Assembly: GCA_015143295.1 (NCBI GenBank)
Contig: CM026562.1
Coordinates: forward strand, 3,758,639 to 3,822,638
Reading direction: 5' to 3'
From: Tetracentron sinense
Lineage: Eukaryota > Streptophyta > Magnoliopsida > Trochodendrales > Trochodendraceae
Length of the DNA: 64,000 bases
Shown here: piece after piece, positions 33,384 through 44,689 of the stretch
Layout of the letters: each line of letters begins with the position of its first letter
Numbering within the stretch: the first letter of the stretch is position 1
Translations under genes and position numbers: made by a program
The notes under the pieces: generated by a model
The model's input: only the letters and a program-made list of their open reading frames with translations
What the model was told of the DNA's origin: nothing
The model's database searches: none

Positions 33384-35040
33384 TGTCAGAACCCAAAATC
33401 CCACCTAAGAGTTAGAAGAGACTTTGTGCGTGACTATCATATCATAGCAAACCATCTTGTATAAGATATAAGGCAAACTACAACATAAGCTAAAATTTCT
33501 TTTTATAACATGATTATATTCCAAGAGTTTATACAAACCAACAAAAGTAAAGAGCGAATATTCTCGCTCACAAAATGTATGTACATGTCACTCCCTCTTG
33601 TCTCTTAATAATATGCCTAGTAAGGTAACCTGTCAAGATCATTTCCCTCCTCCGGATAGCTGCCTATAGGCTCCTCAATATACTCCTCTTCGATCCATGA
33701 GTCCGGAGCACATATGTCAAAAAGATATGCCGACATCAAAATGCACGGTTGAGTATTGCAACACTTAGTGGGTACAAACCACTAGTTAACAATGTTATAA
33801 AACATTAACATGCATACAGTTCATCGAAATCGTAGAGCGTAAACCAAATGTGCATAGTTTTTCAAAACTTTTGCCTTATGAGTGTTCGTATGAAAACAAT
33901 AGTCTTATGAGGTCTTGCGAGAATCAGAGTTCTTATGAGCCGTGTAAGCATGTGAGATACTTGTGAGCATTGAGAACCTTGTGAGACTTATTAGATCTGA
34001 GACTTATGAGTTCCTTATGAGCATTGAAACTGATCTTAGAATACCAACCCTTTATTTGGCATAATCAATACTTATGAGTTTATGAGTTTACTTATGAACT
34101 GTACTTATGAGAAATCCGATCATGCGAGACATATGTGTACATGTGAGACTTGTGAGCATCATGGTAGACTTAGAAATCCGTAGACGTAGTACATAGCTCT
34201 TGTGAGCATCATGGTAAGCATTAAAGACTTTAAACATCGAGGCATGTCCACATAGTATCACGCATCATAGAAACTTAGAAATACTTAGGCTTGGAGAATC
34301 ATTTCCATAGAAAACATACTTTACCTCAAGGAAATATAACAAGGGAAAACTAGTAGAAAGTATCTACCTATCGAGACCAATTCCCTTAGGTCTAATCGCT
34401 TTAGAAAAAGTCGTGGAAGCAAGATTCAAGCTTGAGAAAGCTTGTGGAAGTGAAGATCGAACCTCACTTGGTCGCTTAGTACAAAACCTAGAAGAAACCT
34501 ATCATTCACTCTCTTCTCTCTCAAAAATTCTCTTGGAAGCTCTCTTAGGGTTAGTGTGACCCTTACCCACGAAATGGGTGAGTATATATAGGCAAAGGGG
34601 TTGCCCAAAGACTCACACCCTTAAAATATCTCCCCAAAGTCGGTTTCAGCACAAAAGAGAAGGAGGGGTCAACAGGTCAAAAGATGGGATTCTGGAAAAG
34701 AACCCCATACAAAATAGTGCGAGCACCAGTCAACCAGTAGGGCAGGGGTTGACCGGCCATGGGCACCGGTCAACTGGTTTACCCTGTTTTGCTGTTTTTC
34801 TCATTTTTCACACTTAGAGCCTTTTCCCTTTTTGGTTTTAACACCCATGAACATCAAAGAGGGGTTCTTAAGATCCATAACACACACTCATACCTACAAC
34901 ACTAAGTTTAAGAAAACCCTCATGCCATTTCATTTCATAACATCATAAGTACATAGACTTTAGCCTTTACAAACACTGTGAAATTACACTATTCACAACA
35001 CTATTCACATTGCCATGCCATCAAGTTCTAGGGTTCTACA
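33384..35040 (-). repeat. Ty3/gypsy 5' LTR, 1.66 kb
   Basis: On the minus strand the LTR starts TGTAGAACCCTAGAACTTG (35040) and ends GGGTTCTGACA (33384), followed by a methionine primer site and a gag start. It is the same family as the solo LTR at 37418-39181: both start (plus) TGTC...CCCAAAATC(T/C)CACCTA and share a GAGTATTG-AACACT segment. Its right edge abuts an integrase fragment in the opposite orientation, so it inserted into an older element. The 3' LTR is absent. Confidence 0.82.
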
Positions 35041-35540
35041 GTTTACCTATAATCGTTTTGTCAATCGTAGCACAAGATTTAGCCCTTTTTATGTCACTAG
35101 TGTCTGTGACCCTAGATCCCCTCTTGACTTGGCTCCTATTTTTGATTTGAAGCGTGTTCCTAAGAAGACTGAAGACCTAATTGTTGTAATTCGAAATGTG
35201 CACAAAACCACACAACAAAACCTTTTAGAAGCAACTACCAAGTATACTCATGATGCTGATAAGAAGTGACATCTTATGGAATTTAAGGTTGGAGATTTCG
35301 TTTGGACAATCTTAACTAAGGATAGGTTTTCTTTGAGAGAGTATAATAAATTGGTTGCAAAAAAATTGGTCCACTGGATATCGTGGCAAAGATTAATCTC
35401 ATTGCTTACAAATTTAAATTGCCAAGTCATATTCGCACCTCTGATGTTTTTAATATCAAACACCTCATTCCATATCATGGTGACAGTTCGGAAGATGAGT
35501 CGGTGAATTCGAGGCCGAATTCTCTCTACCTTGGGGAGAA
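35041..35540 (+). pseudogene. Ty3/gypsy integrase C-terminal fragment
   Basis: The plus-strand reading begins at FTYNRFVNRSTRFSPFYV, exactly at the LTR edge. It continues with RSPLDLAPIFDLKR and LLEATTKYTHDADKK, a TGA in place of an Arg codon, then FKVGDFVWTILTKDRF. Later parts (HIRTSDVFNIKH, IPYHGDSS) lie in another frame. It is the integrase C-terminal and chromo-side region of a chromovirus-like polyprotein. The N-terminal side is cut off by the inserted LTR. One stop and at least one frameshift show it is inactive. Confidence 0.85.
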
Positions 35541-36413
35541 TGATGCAGAACAAGTGGCATAGAATTTCATGGAATTGTAGGATCGTCAACAATCCAAATG
35601 AAAGACATAAAAACTCTAGTAGAAATTACTTAACGAAAGAAAAAAAATTCTAGTAGGAATCATGAACCCTGTAGTCGAAATTGCGCAATATTTATACGAC
35701 TGACTAGAAACATTGAGATCTTCAAGATCCATCACTTTGTCATGAATTTTTCACTTTTTGGCCAGATTCACTCGTTTAAGCCTTAGAAACAACAATTTTG
35801 CTATTTTTGAAATTTTTTTTTTTTGTAATAACTTTATTTATAGAAGTCAGAATCGCACACCATCAATTATGGCACGCTTCTAGTATTTAGTGTTAGTAAT
35901 TTATGTGATTAGTTCAATATTTTTCATTTTCAGTAATTTTGTATTTTGCTTAATTTAGCATCATATTTATAGGGTTGTAAGCCACAGGGAAATGATAGCT
36001 AGTTTTTAATAAAATTACAAAGACTTCTCTCTTTTTTCTATTGTTCTTGGTATTCCTGCGAATCAACAAGACAATGGATGCCCATTATTCTTGGTATTTT
36101 CTTTGAGAAAATCAACAGATTTAGTGGAAGGTTGTGTTAATGGCGCGATCAAAGTCATTTCCTAGTGCTCACTGCATCAAACTATAATATGCAAAACAAC
36201 ACCTTGCTAATAACTATCTTAGAACTTGCAAGATTCCAAGATGCATGAATTAAACCATCAAAGAAATCTATGGGTCACTTCATAAACATTAGGACAACAT
36301 CAAAAACATTCAATGGAATTGTTTCTAAATACATCCAATCAATCCATAGTATAAGAGGTTACTAATCATGATCAGTGGTTTACGTCACTTGAATAATACA
36401 ATATTTTTTTAAA
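35541..36413 (+). repeat. Downstream region and LTR remnant of the integrase-bearing element
   Basis: After the polyprotein tail, 35930-36000 contains TATTTATAGGGTTGTAAGCC, which looks like a TATA and transcription start in an LTR. GATTAGTT-rich and T-rich DNA surrounds it. The 3' end could not be fixed. No other coding sequence is seen. Confidence 0.45.
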
Positions 36414-39282
36414 TGTAAGCAACGTAGAAACTCAATATTATTGAATAACTTGGATTATTAAAATGACTTCTCATTAAGGATTATTCAAAGATCATATGAG
36501 TCTCAAGATAGAAGCATGAGATACACCAATAATGATGTAGTTGTATCTCATTCACTTTATTACAATAAAACATTCGTAATACTCTTCCTCTAATATATGA
36601 GGATTGAGATCTTTATGGGCTTATCACCAGAAGAGTACTTCTCACCCTTGATCTTTCTTGATTTGTTGATGAATAATTAGAATATCCAACCGTGCTTGGT
36701 GGTCACCGCCAATCTATGAAATCCATTTTTGTCATATCTCGCTCATATTTATGAGTCTGTTTGAGCCAGTGGCCCACTAGATCAGGCTGTCATGATCTTA
36801 TCTCAAAGCACATGAAATATGATCGTGATTTAAAGAAAAACTATCGTTGAGTCTCGTTGAGAGGTCTTCAATAATTTAAAAATAAAAGAGCGTGAGGCAT
36901 GAGTATGAGTAGGTGAACTGTGGAGGTTAGCAGCACCACACGTCGAAAAGATAAAAGCAAGAGCTAAGAGATAACCAAAAGATCAATGACTCTGATACCA
37001 TGTAAAAACTCAAAATTATTGATGACTTAAATGATTTACAATGACCTAAAAGAGTTCAATTAGAGAATTCAATGTTCTTATTATAGAAGGAAACATCAAT
37101 CAAATCAAATCTAATATTACCTAATCTAATTAATTCAAATTCAAATTACCTTGTGATGAGATACGATGTATCTCATAACACTTTATTACATGGTCCTTTG
37201 GAGTAGGAGCATGTAATTGGTTATAAATATCAGCCCTTGATCATCCATAATCTTTGAGATAAAGGAAGCGTGATGGGCCTATAACCCACAGGTCCCAAGA
37301 TCAAACATGACTCTGATACCATTTAAAACTTAATATTATTAAATAACTTGGATTAATTATTACAATGGATTCTCATTAAAGATTATATAGAGATCACATG
37401 AGTCTCGTAAACGAAGTTGTCGCGCCCCAAAATCTCACCTAGGTTAAAGTGAGACCTTGGCATGTGACTTAACCATCATATTATCATTTTAGAAGTAGTT
37501 AAAACAATCTAAAATATGAACCTGAAAATTTTTCTCAATGAATAACAATTGATACTTCAAATGAGCATTCATTAAAATCCATAACTAAACTAATATGAAA
37601 ATCTGAATCATTCATCGTGATTCTTCAACACCAATTTAACTTAACCTAAAATCCATAACTAAATTCAATTACAAATCCTTGAACTCAATTAAATACTAAT
37701 AAACAAAATCCATTGTACGATGAACGATTAAGATTCCATCCCCCCTCGGGATAATCTCCTGTCGGATCTTCCTCTACGTACTCTTCCTTTTCCCACGGTC
37801 CAAGTGTACAAATATCGAATCCCGAACCTGTCGAAAATAACAGTTCGACTGAGTATTGAAAACACTCAGTGTATATGAACTCTTAAGTAACAATATAATA
37901 AACATTAATGTAAGACATAAAATATGAATTTTAATACATATACATAAATCAGAGTGAAGAAATATCTTTTCTTTTTAGTTCTTTTATGTGTTCGCTTGTA
38001 TTTGTCTTTTCTTGTCTTACTTTTCTGACTTATCTTTCTTATCTGTGAGTGTATTCAACAACATGCACTGTGCAATAACTTAAAATAACTCTACTCCATA
38101 TATTAGTAGAGACTAACATATCTCTAGTTACCAAGGTACCAAGGCTTTACACATTTTCCAGTGCATACGGGTTATCACATTATCCGGTGCGCATGGCTTG
38201 CTTGTGATTAACTTGCTTGACTTTTTTTGCCTTGATCTTAGACTTATTGGTACTCCGGCAGTAAAAACCTCAATAATACACTCATGCATGCTTGTGTACT
38301 TATATACTTGTGTAAATACTTGTAATCGTGCTTTTCATTATGCTCGTGCATATCCATTGTCGTGAGTGAGTGTGAGTGAATGATGATAACCCTCAGTTAA
38401 ATCACACCCTAATTTATCGGTCAAAGGCTCTCCAAGATTCATCATAACGACTAATGCCGCCATGACAATTCTCCTAAGCCACACAACCATATTTCAAGGT
38501 TTGTTTTAAACAAACATATTTCATCCATGCAACTTGTACATCATACATTAAAATAAAGCATATCATAATTCTCATTGGTAAATTGAAACATGCTCGATAG
38601 GGTTTTTACAATAAAATTATGAAATCAAATCAATAATCATACATCAATAGAAGAGAATTCATATTTACCTCTCCTGATAGCTTCCCTACAATCTAACGCT
38701 TGCGAATGTGGTTCGATCTAGATTTTCACTCCATTTTTCTTATTCTTCAATTGAATCTTGTGATCTTTAGGTATTCTTTCTTTGAATATCTCAAAATACT
38801 CTCTTTTATGTTTAGCAGACTCTGAGAACTCTAAACTCACGAAATAGAGATTATATATAAAGTTTGGGACCCAAGGGAAGTTAAAAAGTCAAAAAAATGC
38901 AATTCTCGAGAAAATCACCGCATGGGCGATCAATCGGTGGTGGTAAGTCGATTGATCGCGCCCGCCAATATATATATATTTCTTTTGCTACTTTTTTCTC
39001 GACTTCGTTTTCAAGTAATTTATTCATTAAAAGTGTTTAAAATGAACAAGATAATTGAGTTTTTACTTCTAAACATTCTACATTAATTTTTATCGAAATA
39101 ATTGTATTAAGATTAAACACATTTTTCTAAAAAATTAAATAAATAGCACAAATGCTGAGGACATAAATTCAGGTATCTACAGAAGCATTATCACATCATA
39201 ATCAAATCTAATATTTGATACTAACCTCTTTGGGATAGGATACACCAATAATGATGTAGTGTTTCTCATTTACTTTATTACA
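36414..39282 (-). mobile_element. TRIM-like element with three short LTRs
   Basis: Three related short repeats share TGTAA...CTCAATATTATTGA at one end and CTTTATTACA at the other: A 36414-36564, B 37001-37190, and C 37322-37417 continued at 39182-39282. ACTCTGATACCA, the complement of a methionine primer site, lies directly before B (36989-37000) and before C (37310-37321). A pyrimidine run CTCTTCCTCT lies after A, as expected for a minus-strand polypurine tract. The interiors (about 436 and 131 bp) have no coding capacity. Shared-LTR tandems are typical of TRIM elements. Confidence 0.66.
37418..39181 (-). repeat. Solo LTR, 1.76 kb, inside TRIM LTR C
   Basis: The ends are TGTCGCGCCCCAAAATC and GGTATCTACA. 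The flanks GAAGT (37413-37417) and GAAGC (39182-39186) are a 5-bp duplication with one change. It is related to the LTR at 33384-35040. No coding sequence is present. A TATATATATA run lies at 38972-38980. Confidence 0.82.
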
Positions 39283-39410
39283 ATAAAACATTCCCTAATA
39301 ATCAAAACATACTACTATGACTGCATATCTTATTTGCAACCTGAATAAGAGGTCAAAACTAAATTAATGATAGTAGCTACAAATAGCTAGGACTCTATGA
39401 GATTGAATCA

Positions 39411-39744
39411 CATCAAATCACAATTGAATTCAGAGAGAGGTCAATTACACCCACAAGTCAACACGTGTCCTTTCTAACCCCTATTAAACGTGGTTAAGAT
39501 TATCTAACCCTTATGGTTCAACAATTTAACCTTTTTAAAGTTAACCGTAGGGTTAAGAAAATTTAAACTTAGGGTTAATTTAGAAAAAAAGAATTTCTAA
39601 AAACTAAGGTTAGATTGTTAAACCCTAAGGTTAAGTGAATCTTAACCATGATTAATAAGGGTTAAAAAAGACACGTGTTGATTTGTGCGTGTGACTGAAC
39701 TTTCTGTGAGTTCAATCTCGCACACAATTGGCTGTGATTAGATC
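39411..39744. mobile_element. Foldback MITE, family A, copy 1
   Basis: The arms begin GAATCACATC-AAATCACAATTGAA and end TTGGCTGTGATTAGATC. Inner arm parts ACACGTGTCC and GGACACGTGT-like words and TTAAC-rich blocks pair over about 140 bp, with a short AT-rich centre. It shares its core (TTAACCNNGGTTAAGATT, then CCTTGGTTTTTAGAAAAA-like sequence) with copies at 40251 and 44288. The target duplication is unclear. Confidence 0.7.
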
Positions 39745-39790
39745 TGAGACTCTGTATAGGGAAAGCCATTTCATAAAACTGGCGAAATGT

Positions 39791-39925
39791 AAATGAGTCT
39801 AGGGCCGAGACCACCCTGAGACCGCGTGATTGAGGTCGAGTGTAAAAAAAGCACAAGATTCGGAAAACAGTCGAATCCCGAGCTGGGATATATGGTCTCG
39901 GGGTGGTTTGGACCCTAGACAGTCT
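39791..39925. repeat. Small inverted repeat around GAGACCACCC
   Basis: GAGTCTAGGGCCGAGACCACCC at the left pairs with GGGTGGTTTGGACCCTAGACAGTC at the right. It is probably another short foldback element lying in low-copy DNA. Sequence between it and 40250 includes a right half of a family-B-like element (39985-40205) with CATAACCGGATTTGC. Confidence 0.5.
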
Positions 39926-40250
39926 TAGAAGCTTTATTCTCAAATATAATATTGCTTTTAAAATAAATGAATATTATTATTAAGATTCACGCACCCCTAG
40001 GGTTCACCCACTCATAGTTGTTTTTTAGAAAAAAAAATATTAAAATATCTGAAAAAAGAATTAATATTTTTTCTAAAAACCAAGGATGGGTGGTTGACCT
40101 TAGGGGTGGGTGAATCTTAACCACAGCTAAGGGGTGTCAAAAGGGACATGTGGCGACCTCAAGGGCATAACCGGATTTGCTAAATTTGGTTATAGCCGTT
40201 GAGGATTTGGTTCAATGTATTTGCTATTTAAGTAGGAAGAGGTAGTAATG

Positions 40251-40603
40251 GAGACCGAATCACAGCCAATAACGATTGAACTTAAGGAGAGTCACAGGTC
40301 AACACGTTTCCTTTTGAACCCCTATTAACCATGGTTAAGATTCCTTAACCTCTAGGGTTCAACAATCGAACCTTGGTTTTTAGCAAAAATACATTAAAAA
40401 AAAAAATTAACCTTGGGGTTAAGAAATTTTATAGGGTCAAATTTTTTTTTAAAATTTTTCTAAAACCAAGGTTAGAATGTTGAATCCTAAGGGTTAATGA
40501 ATCATAATTTATGGTTACTATGGGTTAAAAAGGACACGTGTTAACCTATGGGTGTGATTGAACTCTCCCTGATTTCAATTGCGATTGGCTGCGATTCGAT
40601 CTC
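40251..40603. mobile_element. Foldback MITE, family A, copy 2
   Basis: The ends are GAGACCGAATCACAGCCAAT and ATTGGCTGCGATTCGATCTC, with arms of more than 130 bp. The arms include ACACGTTTCC/GGACACGTGT and TTAACCATGGTTAAGATT paired with a degenerate AATCATAATTTATGGTTA. Flanks GTAGTAATG and GTAGCGGTT agree at only some positions. Confidence 0.75.
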
Positions 40604-40670
40604 GTAGCGGTTCGGTTTGACTGTTTGCTTGGTATCTCTACCTCACCCAATCTGGGCTGGTTGAGTTGGG

Positions 40671-40925
40671 TTTTTATTATTTTTTTGGGAAAGGAAAGCT
40701 GGGGTTAGGTAGACCCCTACCTACATAAACAAAAGGAAACAAATTTACATATGTATATATCCACAACCACGTTCATCATCATGAGCAAGTTTAGCCATAT
40801 AAATGGGAAACATATCTGGGTTAGTCTTAGCTCATTCACATGATGACACATTTTCGATAAGAAATCAGCCGCCCAATTAGCCGCTTTAGGAACAAATCAG
40901 ATCTCAAAGAGCTCAATCTGAAAGC
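40671..40925 (-). mobile_element. LINE 3' tail, heavily 5'-truncated
   Basis: On the minus strand the frame reads ANWAADFLSKMCHHVNELRL, the end of a plant LINE RNase H domain. A 3' untranslated stretch with GGGGTCTACCTAACCCCAGC follows, then an A-rich end. The UTR matches that of the larger LINE at 56298-59672 (GGGGTCTGCCTAACCCCAAGC), so both are one family. Confidence 0.75.
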
Positions 40926-41154
40926 TGGGTTTGCTTTGACCTGGTTCTCATAGAATAGGGTTAAAGTAGGGTAGAATAGGGATGTCAATGGGCTGGGCGA
41001 TCCATGATCTGGTCCAATTATATAGTTGAGTGGGCTTGGGCTTAGACTTAGGCCCGTGCGGTTAAATTATACTTCTTTCCGGATTTGCCCTGCCTGAATA
41101 CACACAAAACACCCCTAGAGTTGGGAAAACTCTGGATTTTCTTAAAAAAGAAAA

Positions 41155-41519
41155 GACTGGTGATCTTCTCCAGTTGTAACCGGTTTTGGGCAAAACCGGT
41201 TACAATCCTGTGGTCACCACATGTCCCTTTTTACAACCCTTAACCGCGGTTAAGATTTACGTACCCCTGGAGTTCACCCACCTCTTTTTGGTTTTTAGAA
41301 AAAATATTTTTAAAAAATTAACCCTAGGAGTTGGTAAATTTTAGCTACAGTTAACAAAAAAATTTATTATTTTTTTCTAAAAACCAAGAATAGGCAGATG
41401 AACCTTAGGGGTGAGTGACTCTTAACCATAGTTAAGAGGTGTCAAAAGAGCCATGTGGCCACCTCATGGGCGTAACCGGTTTTGGCAAAACCGGTTACAA
41501 CTGGAGAAGAATACATCCC
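41155..41519. mobile_element. Foldback MITE, family B, copy 1
   Basis: The ends are GACTGGTGATCTTCTCC and GGAGAAGAATACATCCC. Each arm carries its own palindrome TAACCGGTTTTGGCAAAACCGGTTAC. The inner arms hold CACATGTCCC and TTAACC-GGTTAAGATT words and pair across an AT-rich centre. Flanks AAAGAAAA and AAAAAAAA are consistent with, but do not prove, an 8-bp duplication. Confidence 0.8.
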
Positions 41520-41527
41520 AAAAAAAA

Positions 41528-43013
41528 AATGATTGGTTGATATCAATAATTTAATCATTTAAACGATGGCTAAAATCATTTTATCAAATCAAAATTTTAA
41601 CCAAGGAAATATCCAGGGTGGGATCCACCAAAAGATGGGTACGTAATTGTTTAACAAAAATAAAATAAAAATGAAAAATGAGAAGGAATTGATTCTTTAA
41701 TGAAACAAGGTTTCCATTTCGTAACGAAATGGCTCGGCTCATTGGTCCATGCCCCAATTTTAAATATACTCATCAACTGTGGTTAAAATTCACTCATCCC
41801 TAAGGTTAAGCAATCCAACCTTGGTTTTTCAGAAGAATTTTTTTTTAATTTATGTAAACTTAACTAGAGTTAAAGGGGTGTTAAAAGGGATACAAGGCAT
41901 GGGGTAAGATAAGAAACGGACCCAAGGTCCCGAATCGCTGTTCAAATCCTTTTTCTTAGTTAACACACAATATAACGCTATAAGGCGTTACTGTAGGCAG
42001 TGAAAAGAAACACACACACAACCTACACACTCACCTCATGAAGCTTCACCCAAGTGAACCTTAAAACGGATACCAACCGTATGAGAGGCCCCATGATGCT
42101 TTATGAGGATGAGTGCCCGGACTGGATGTACACATCCCATGTGGGGCTAACTTTTTTCCTTGGCTAAGGTGTGAGGATGGGTTGAGTTATTTTCTTATCT
42201 AATGTGATATGGTGTTTGTATATTACGTCCTAAGCTACTGGATGATTGAGAATGCTGTATAATATTAGCTGCTCACCATTTTGGTGCGTTTGGAAATGTT
42301 CCTAAAAGAGAAACGGTCCATGTCAGTATCAGACTTCATTTGCACATGGGAGAGGGTAGAGGAGGAAGGGGTAGATGATACATCATTTTTAATCCATTCA
42401 TATTTATGGGTGATCATGTGCACGCTTGTCCCTCATGTTTCAGCCCGCAATTTCTGGTCCAACCAGCAACCCGCCCGATCTTAATGGTCGGTGTTGAGGT
42501 TTTGGGCCACGCATCGGTTTAGGTTGGGTTTCCCCAAACCTGTGCATCTCATTGGGCTTTTCCTATCCCACAGCGGGACTAGCTTTAATGCCCATTGGGC
42601 AGGCCCAGCTATTTTGGGCGGAGGCAAGTGTGATTCAAGCCCGGCCCATTCACTTACTGAGAGTTTTTTTTTTGGTTAACAACAGAAACACCGCAAGGCG
42701 TTACTGTTATACTGTAGGCAAAGGAAAGGAAACACCACACCCCACCACGCAGCAACATTTTACATACGGGATTACAACATTTTACATACTGAGAGTTGAA
42801 AGCCGACCAAAACGCAGCAACATATTGCATACAGGATTGCAGCTACAGTTGTTTGACTCTCGTAGGCTGGGAGTGGGACCCATTGCTATTGGTCTTTTAC
42901 ATAGGAGATCTCATATCCAAAAGTCAACCCAGTGGATGATATAAGCCGTTCGATCAGAAGAACTCTTTCTAAACATGCCATAGTAATTAAATACTTTAAT
43001 TTACGGTTAAAAC
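41528..43013. other. Unassigned stretch with two copies of a small tail repeat
   Basis: No gene is recognised. Two related segments, 41950-42015 and 42668-42730, share GTTAACA, then AAGGCGTTACTG and CTGTAGGCA...GAAAC. The second follows a T-run. They may be tails of a SINE or LINE on the minus strand. Plus-strand frames at 42281-42484 and 42552-42944 show no protein family. Confidence 0.35.
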
Positions 43014-43484
43014 CAATGTTACCTGGTTCGTCGGTTGGCTAGGTTCGAATTCAGGTTCGCAATTCGTCACTCTAGAGTGAACCCGGTTCGCTAGGAGTAG
43101 GAGTGAGACAGTTCGCTTAGGTTTTTAGTTTGGTTCGCTTATATAATATATATAATCGTGTAAATAAATATATTATAAATAATTTTTTTTTTAAAAAGCA
43201 TAAAAAAATAGATTTTTAAAAAAAAGAACAAAAAAAAAAGGTTTTATGGCCAATATTTGAACCCAGAAAACAAATTTATTGAACTCAAAATATAAGTTCG
43301 TTGAACTGAAAGAACAAATTCGCTAAACCCAAATAAAAAGTTCGTCGAACCCAAACAAAAAGTTTGCTGAACCAAAGCAAATCGGTTCCCTCATTTTCAT
43401 GAACTCAAAAGAACCAATCTGCGAACTAGTTCGCTCCGAACCATTCACAGTTCATAATAGTAAGTAGCGAACTAGGTAACACTG
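43014..43484. mobile_element. hAT-type MITE, 471 bp
   Basis: The element starts CAATGTTACCTGGTTCG and ends GCGAACTAGGTAACACTG, terminal inverted repeats of about 18 bp. The perfect 8-bp duplication GTTAAAAC flanks it (43006-43013 and 43485-43492). The interior repeats a TTCGCTGAACCCAAA-like unit about five times at 43260-43390. No coding capacity is present. Confidence 0.9.
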
Positions 43485-43574
43485 GTTAAAACTATTAATT
43501 TCTCCCCTAGCGAGACCATTGAATCCCTAAAAGCTACACACCTCTCCTCTTGCTCCAATGGTAGGGTGATGACC

Positions 43575-44092
43575 TATGGGTGTAAAAGGATTAGTTATTA
43601 TTCGTATCCGATTCATATCAAAATTCGTTTACTTGGATAATTGGTTAATTATAGGTATTCTGCGAATTCATTTACTCAGATAACCGCGGAGCGAATTCAA
43701 ATAGTGATTTTAATATCCATTTATAATCGGATACGAATACAAATACGGATATTGGTATATCAAGTTTGATAAATATTCAACAAATTATATAATATATTAT
43801 TATACATATAATTAATATATTATAAGTTTACAAAACTAAAATATACACTTTTATATAATTTAAGACATTATTTTTAAATATTTTAAAACATTTTTTCTTT
43901 ATTTTAATTTTTTTTAAAGTAATCAGATAATTCAAATATTATTTGAATTCAAATATTTTGATCAGAGTCTGATACAAATACCAAATTTTACTATCTGTCA
44001 GAGATTTATTTGAATTAAGATAGTCAGAAATGTAAAGATACGAATTCTGATATACCTCTATCTGCTCTGTATCCACTCCGTCGACAACTCGA
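43575..44092. mobile_element. Diverged copy of the hAT-type MITE at 170-636
   Basis: The order of features matches the first copy: GGGTGTAAAAGGATTAG at the left end, ATTCGTATCCGATTCATATC, an AT-rich centre, ATCAGAGTCTGATAC, and TCCGTCGACAAC at the right. Flanking text GTAGGGTGATGACCT (43561-43575) resembles GTAGGGTGTGACCT (44094-44107), longer than the usual 8 bp, so the target duplication is uncertain. Confidence 0.7.
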
Positions 44093-44287
44093 GGTAGGGT
44101 GTGACCTCTCTTATGAGAGAGGTCTTAGGATCCATTCCCACCAAATGGCGAGTAGCAAGAGCATTACTCCCTACTGCTAAGCACTAACTATTGATACAAA
44201 CAGTAGGTCAAATATATCCCAAAAACAAATCGGTGAAAGCTGACGCTGAAAAAATGCCACGTGTGTCACTGCCTTTTAGGTTGCCAC

Positions 44288-44638
44288 GAGATGGAATCAC
44301 AACCAATTGTGATTGAACTCAAGGAGAGTTCAATTGTACCCATAGGCCAACGCGTGTCCCTTTTAACTCCTATTAACCATGGTTAAGATTCACTAATTCT
44401 GAGATTCAACAATATAACTTTAGTTTTATAAAAGAAAAATTAAAAAATTACTAACCCTAAGGGTTAGAAATCTTAATTAGAGTTAAATAATTTTTCTAAG
44501 AAATAAGGTTAGATTGTTGAACCATTAGGATTAGTGAATCTTAACCATTGTTAATAGGGGCTAAAAGGGACACATGTCGAATTGTGAATGTGATTGAGCG
44601 CTCTCTTCTAGTTCAATTGCGATTGGTTGTGATTCGAG
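44288..44638. mobile_element. Foldback MITE, family A, copy 3
   Basis: The ends are GGAATCACAACCAATTGTGATTG and CAATTGCGATTGGTTGTGATTC. The arms contain CGCGTGTCCCTTTTAACTCC and GGGGCTAAAAGGGACACATG, and a perfect TTAACCATGGTTAA at 44373-44386. The arms are long and the AT-rich centre short. Confidence 0.78.
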
Positions 44639-44689
44639 CTGGTCCGCGACTAGTCAGAATAGTTGTTACAAAGAAAGGAGTCAAATCCT

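Noticed and set aside
33384..39181. LTRs at 33384 and 37418 as a pair of one element
   Set aside because: They are the same family and orientation. However, the second has its own flanking duplication (GAAGT/GAAGC), and the DNA between them contains unrelated plus-strand integrase and a TRIM, so they are separate insertions.
42281..42944. Plus-strand frames 42281-42484 and 42552-42944 as genes
   Set aside because: No family motifs, no plausible splice or promoter context, and the second runs into repeat tails.
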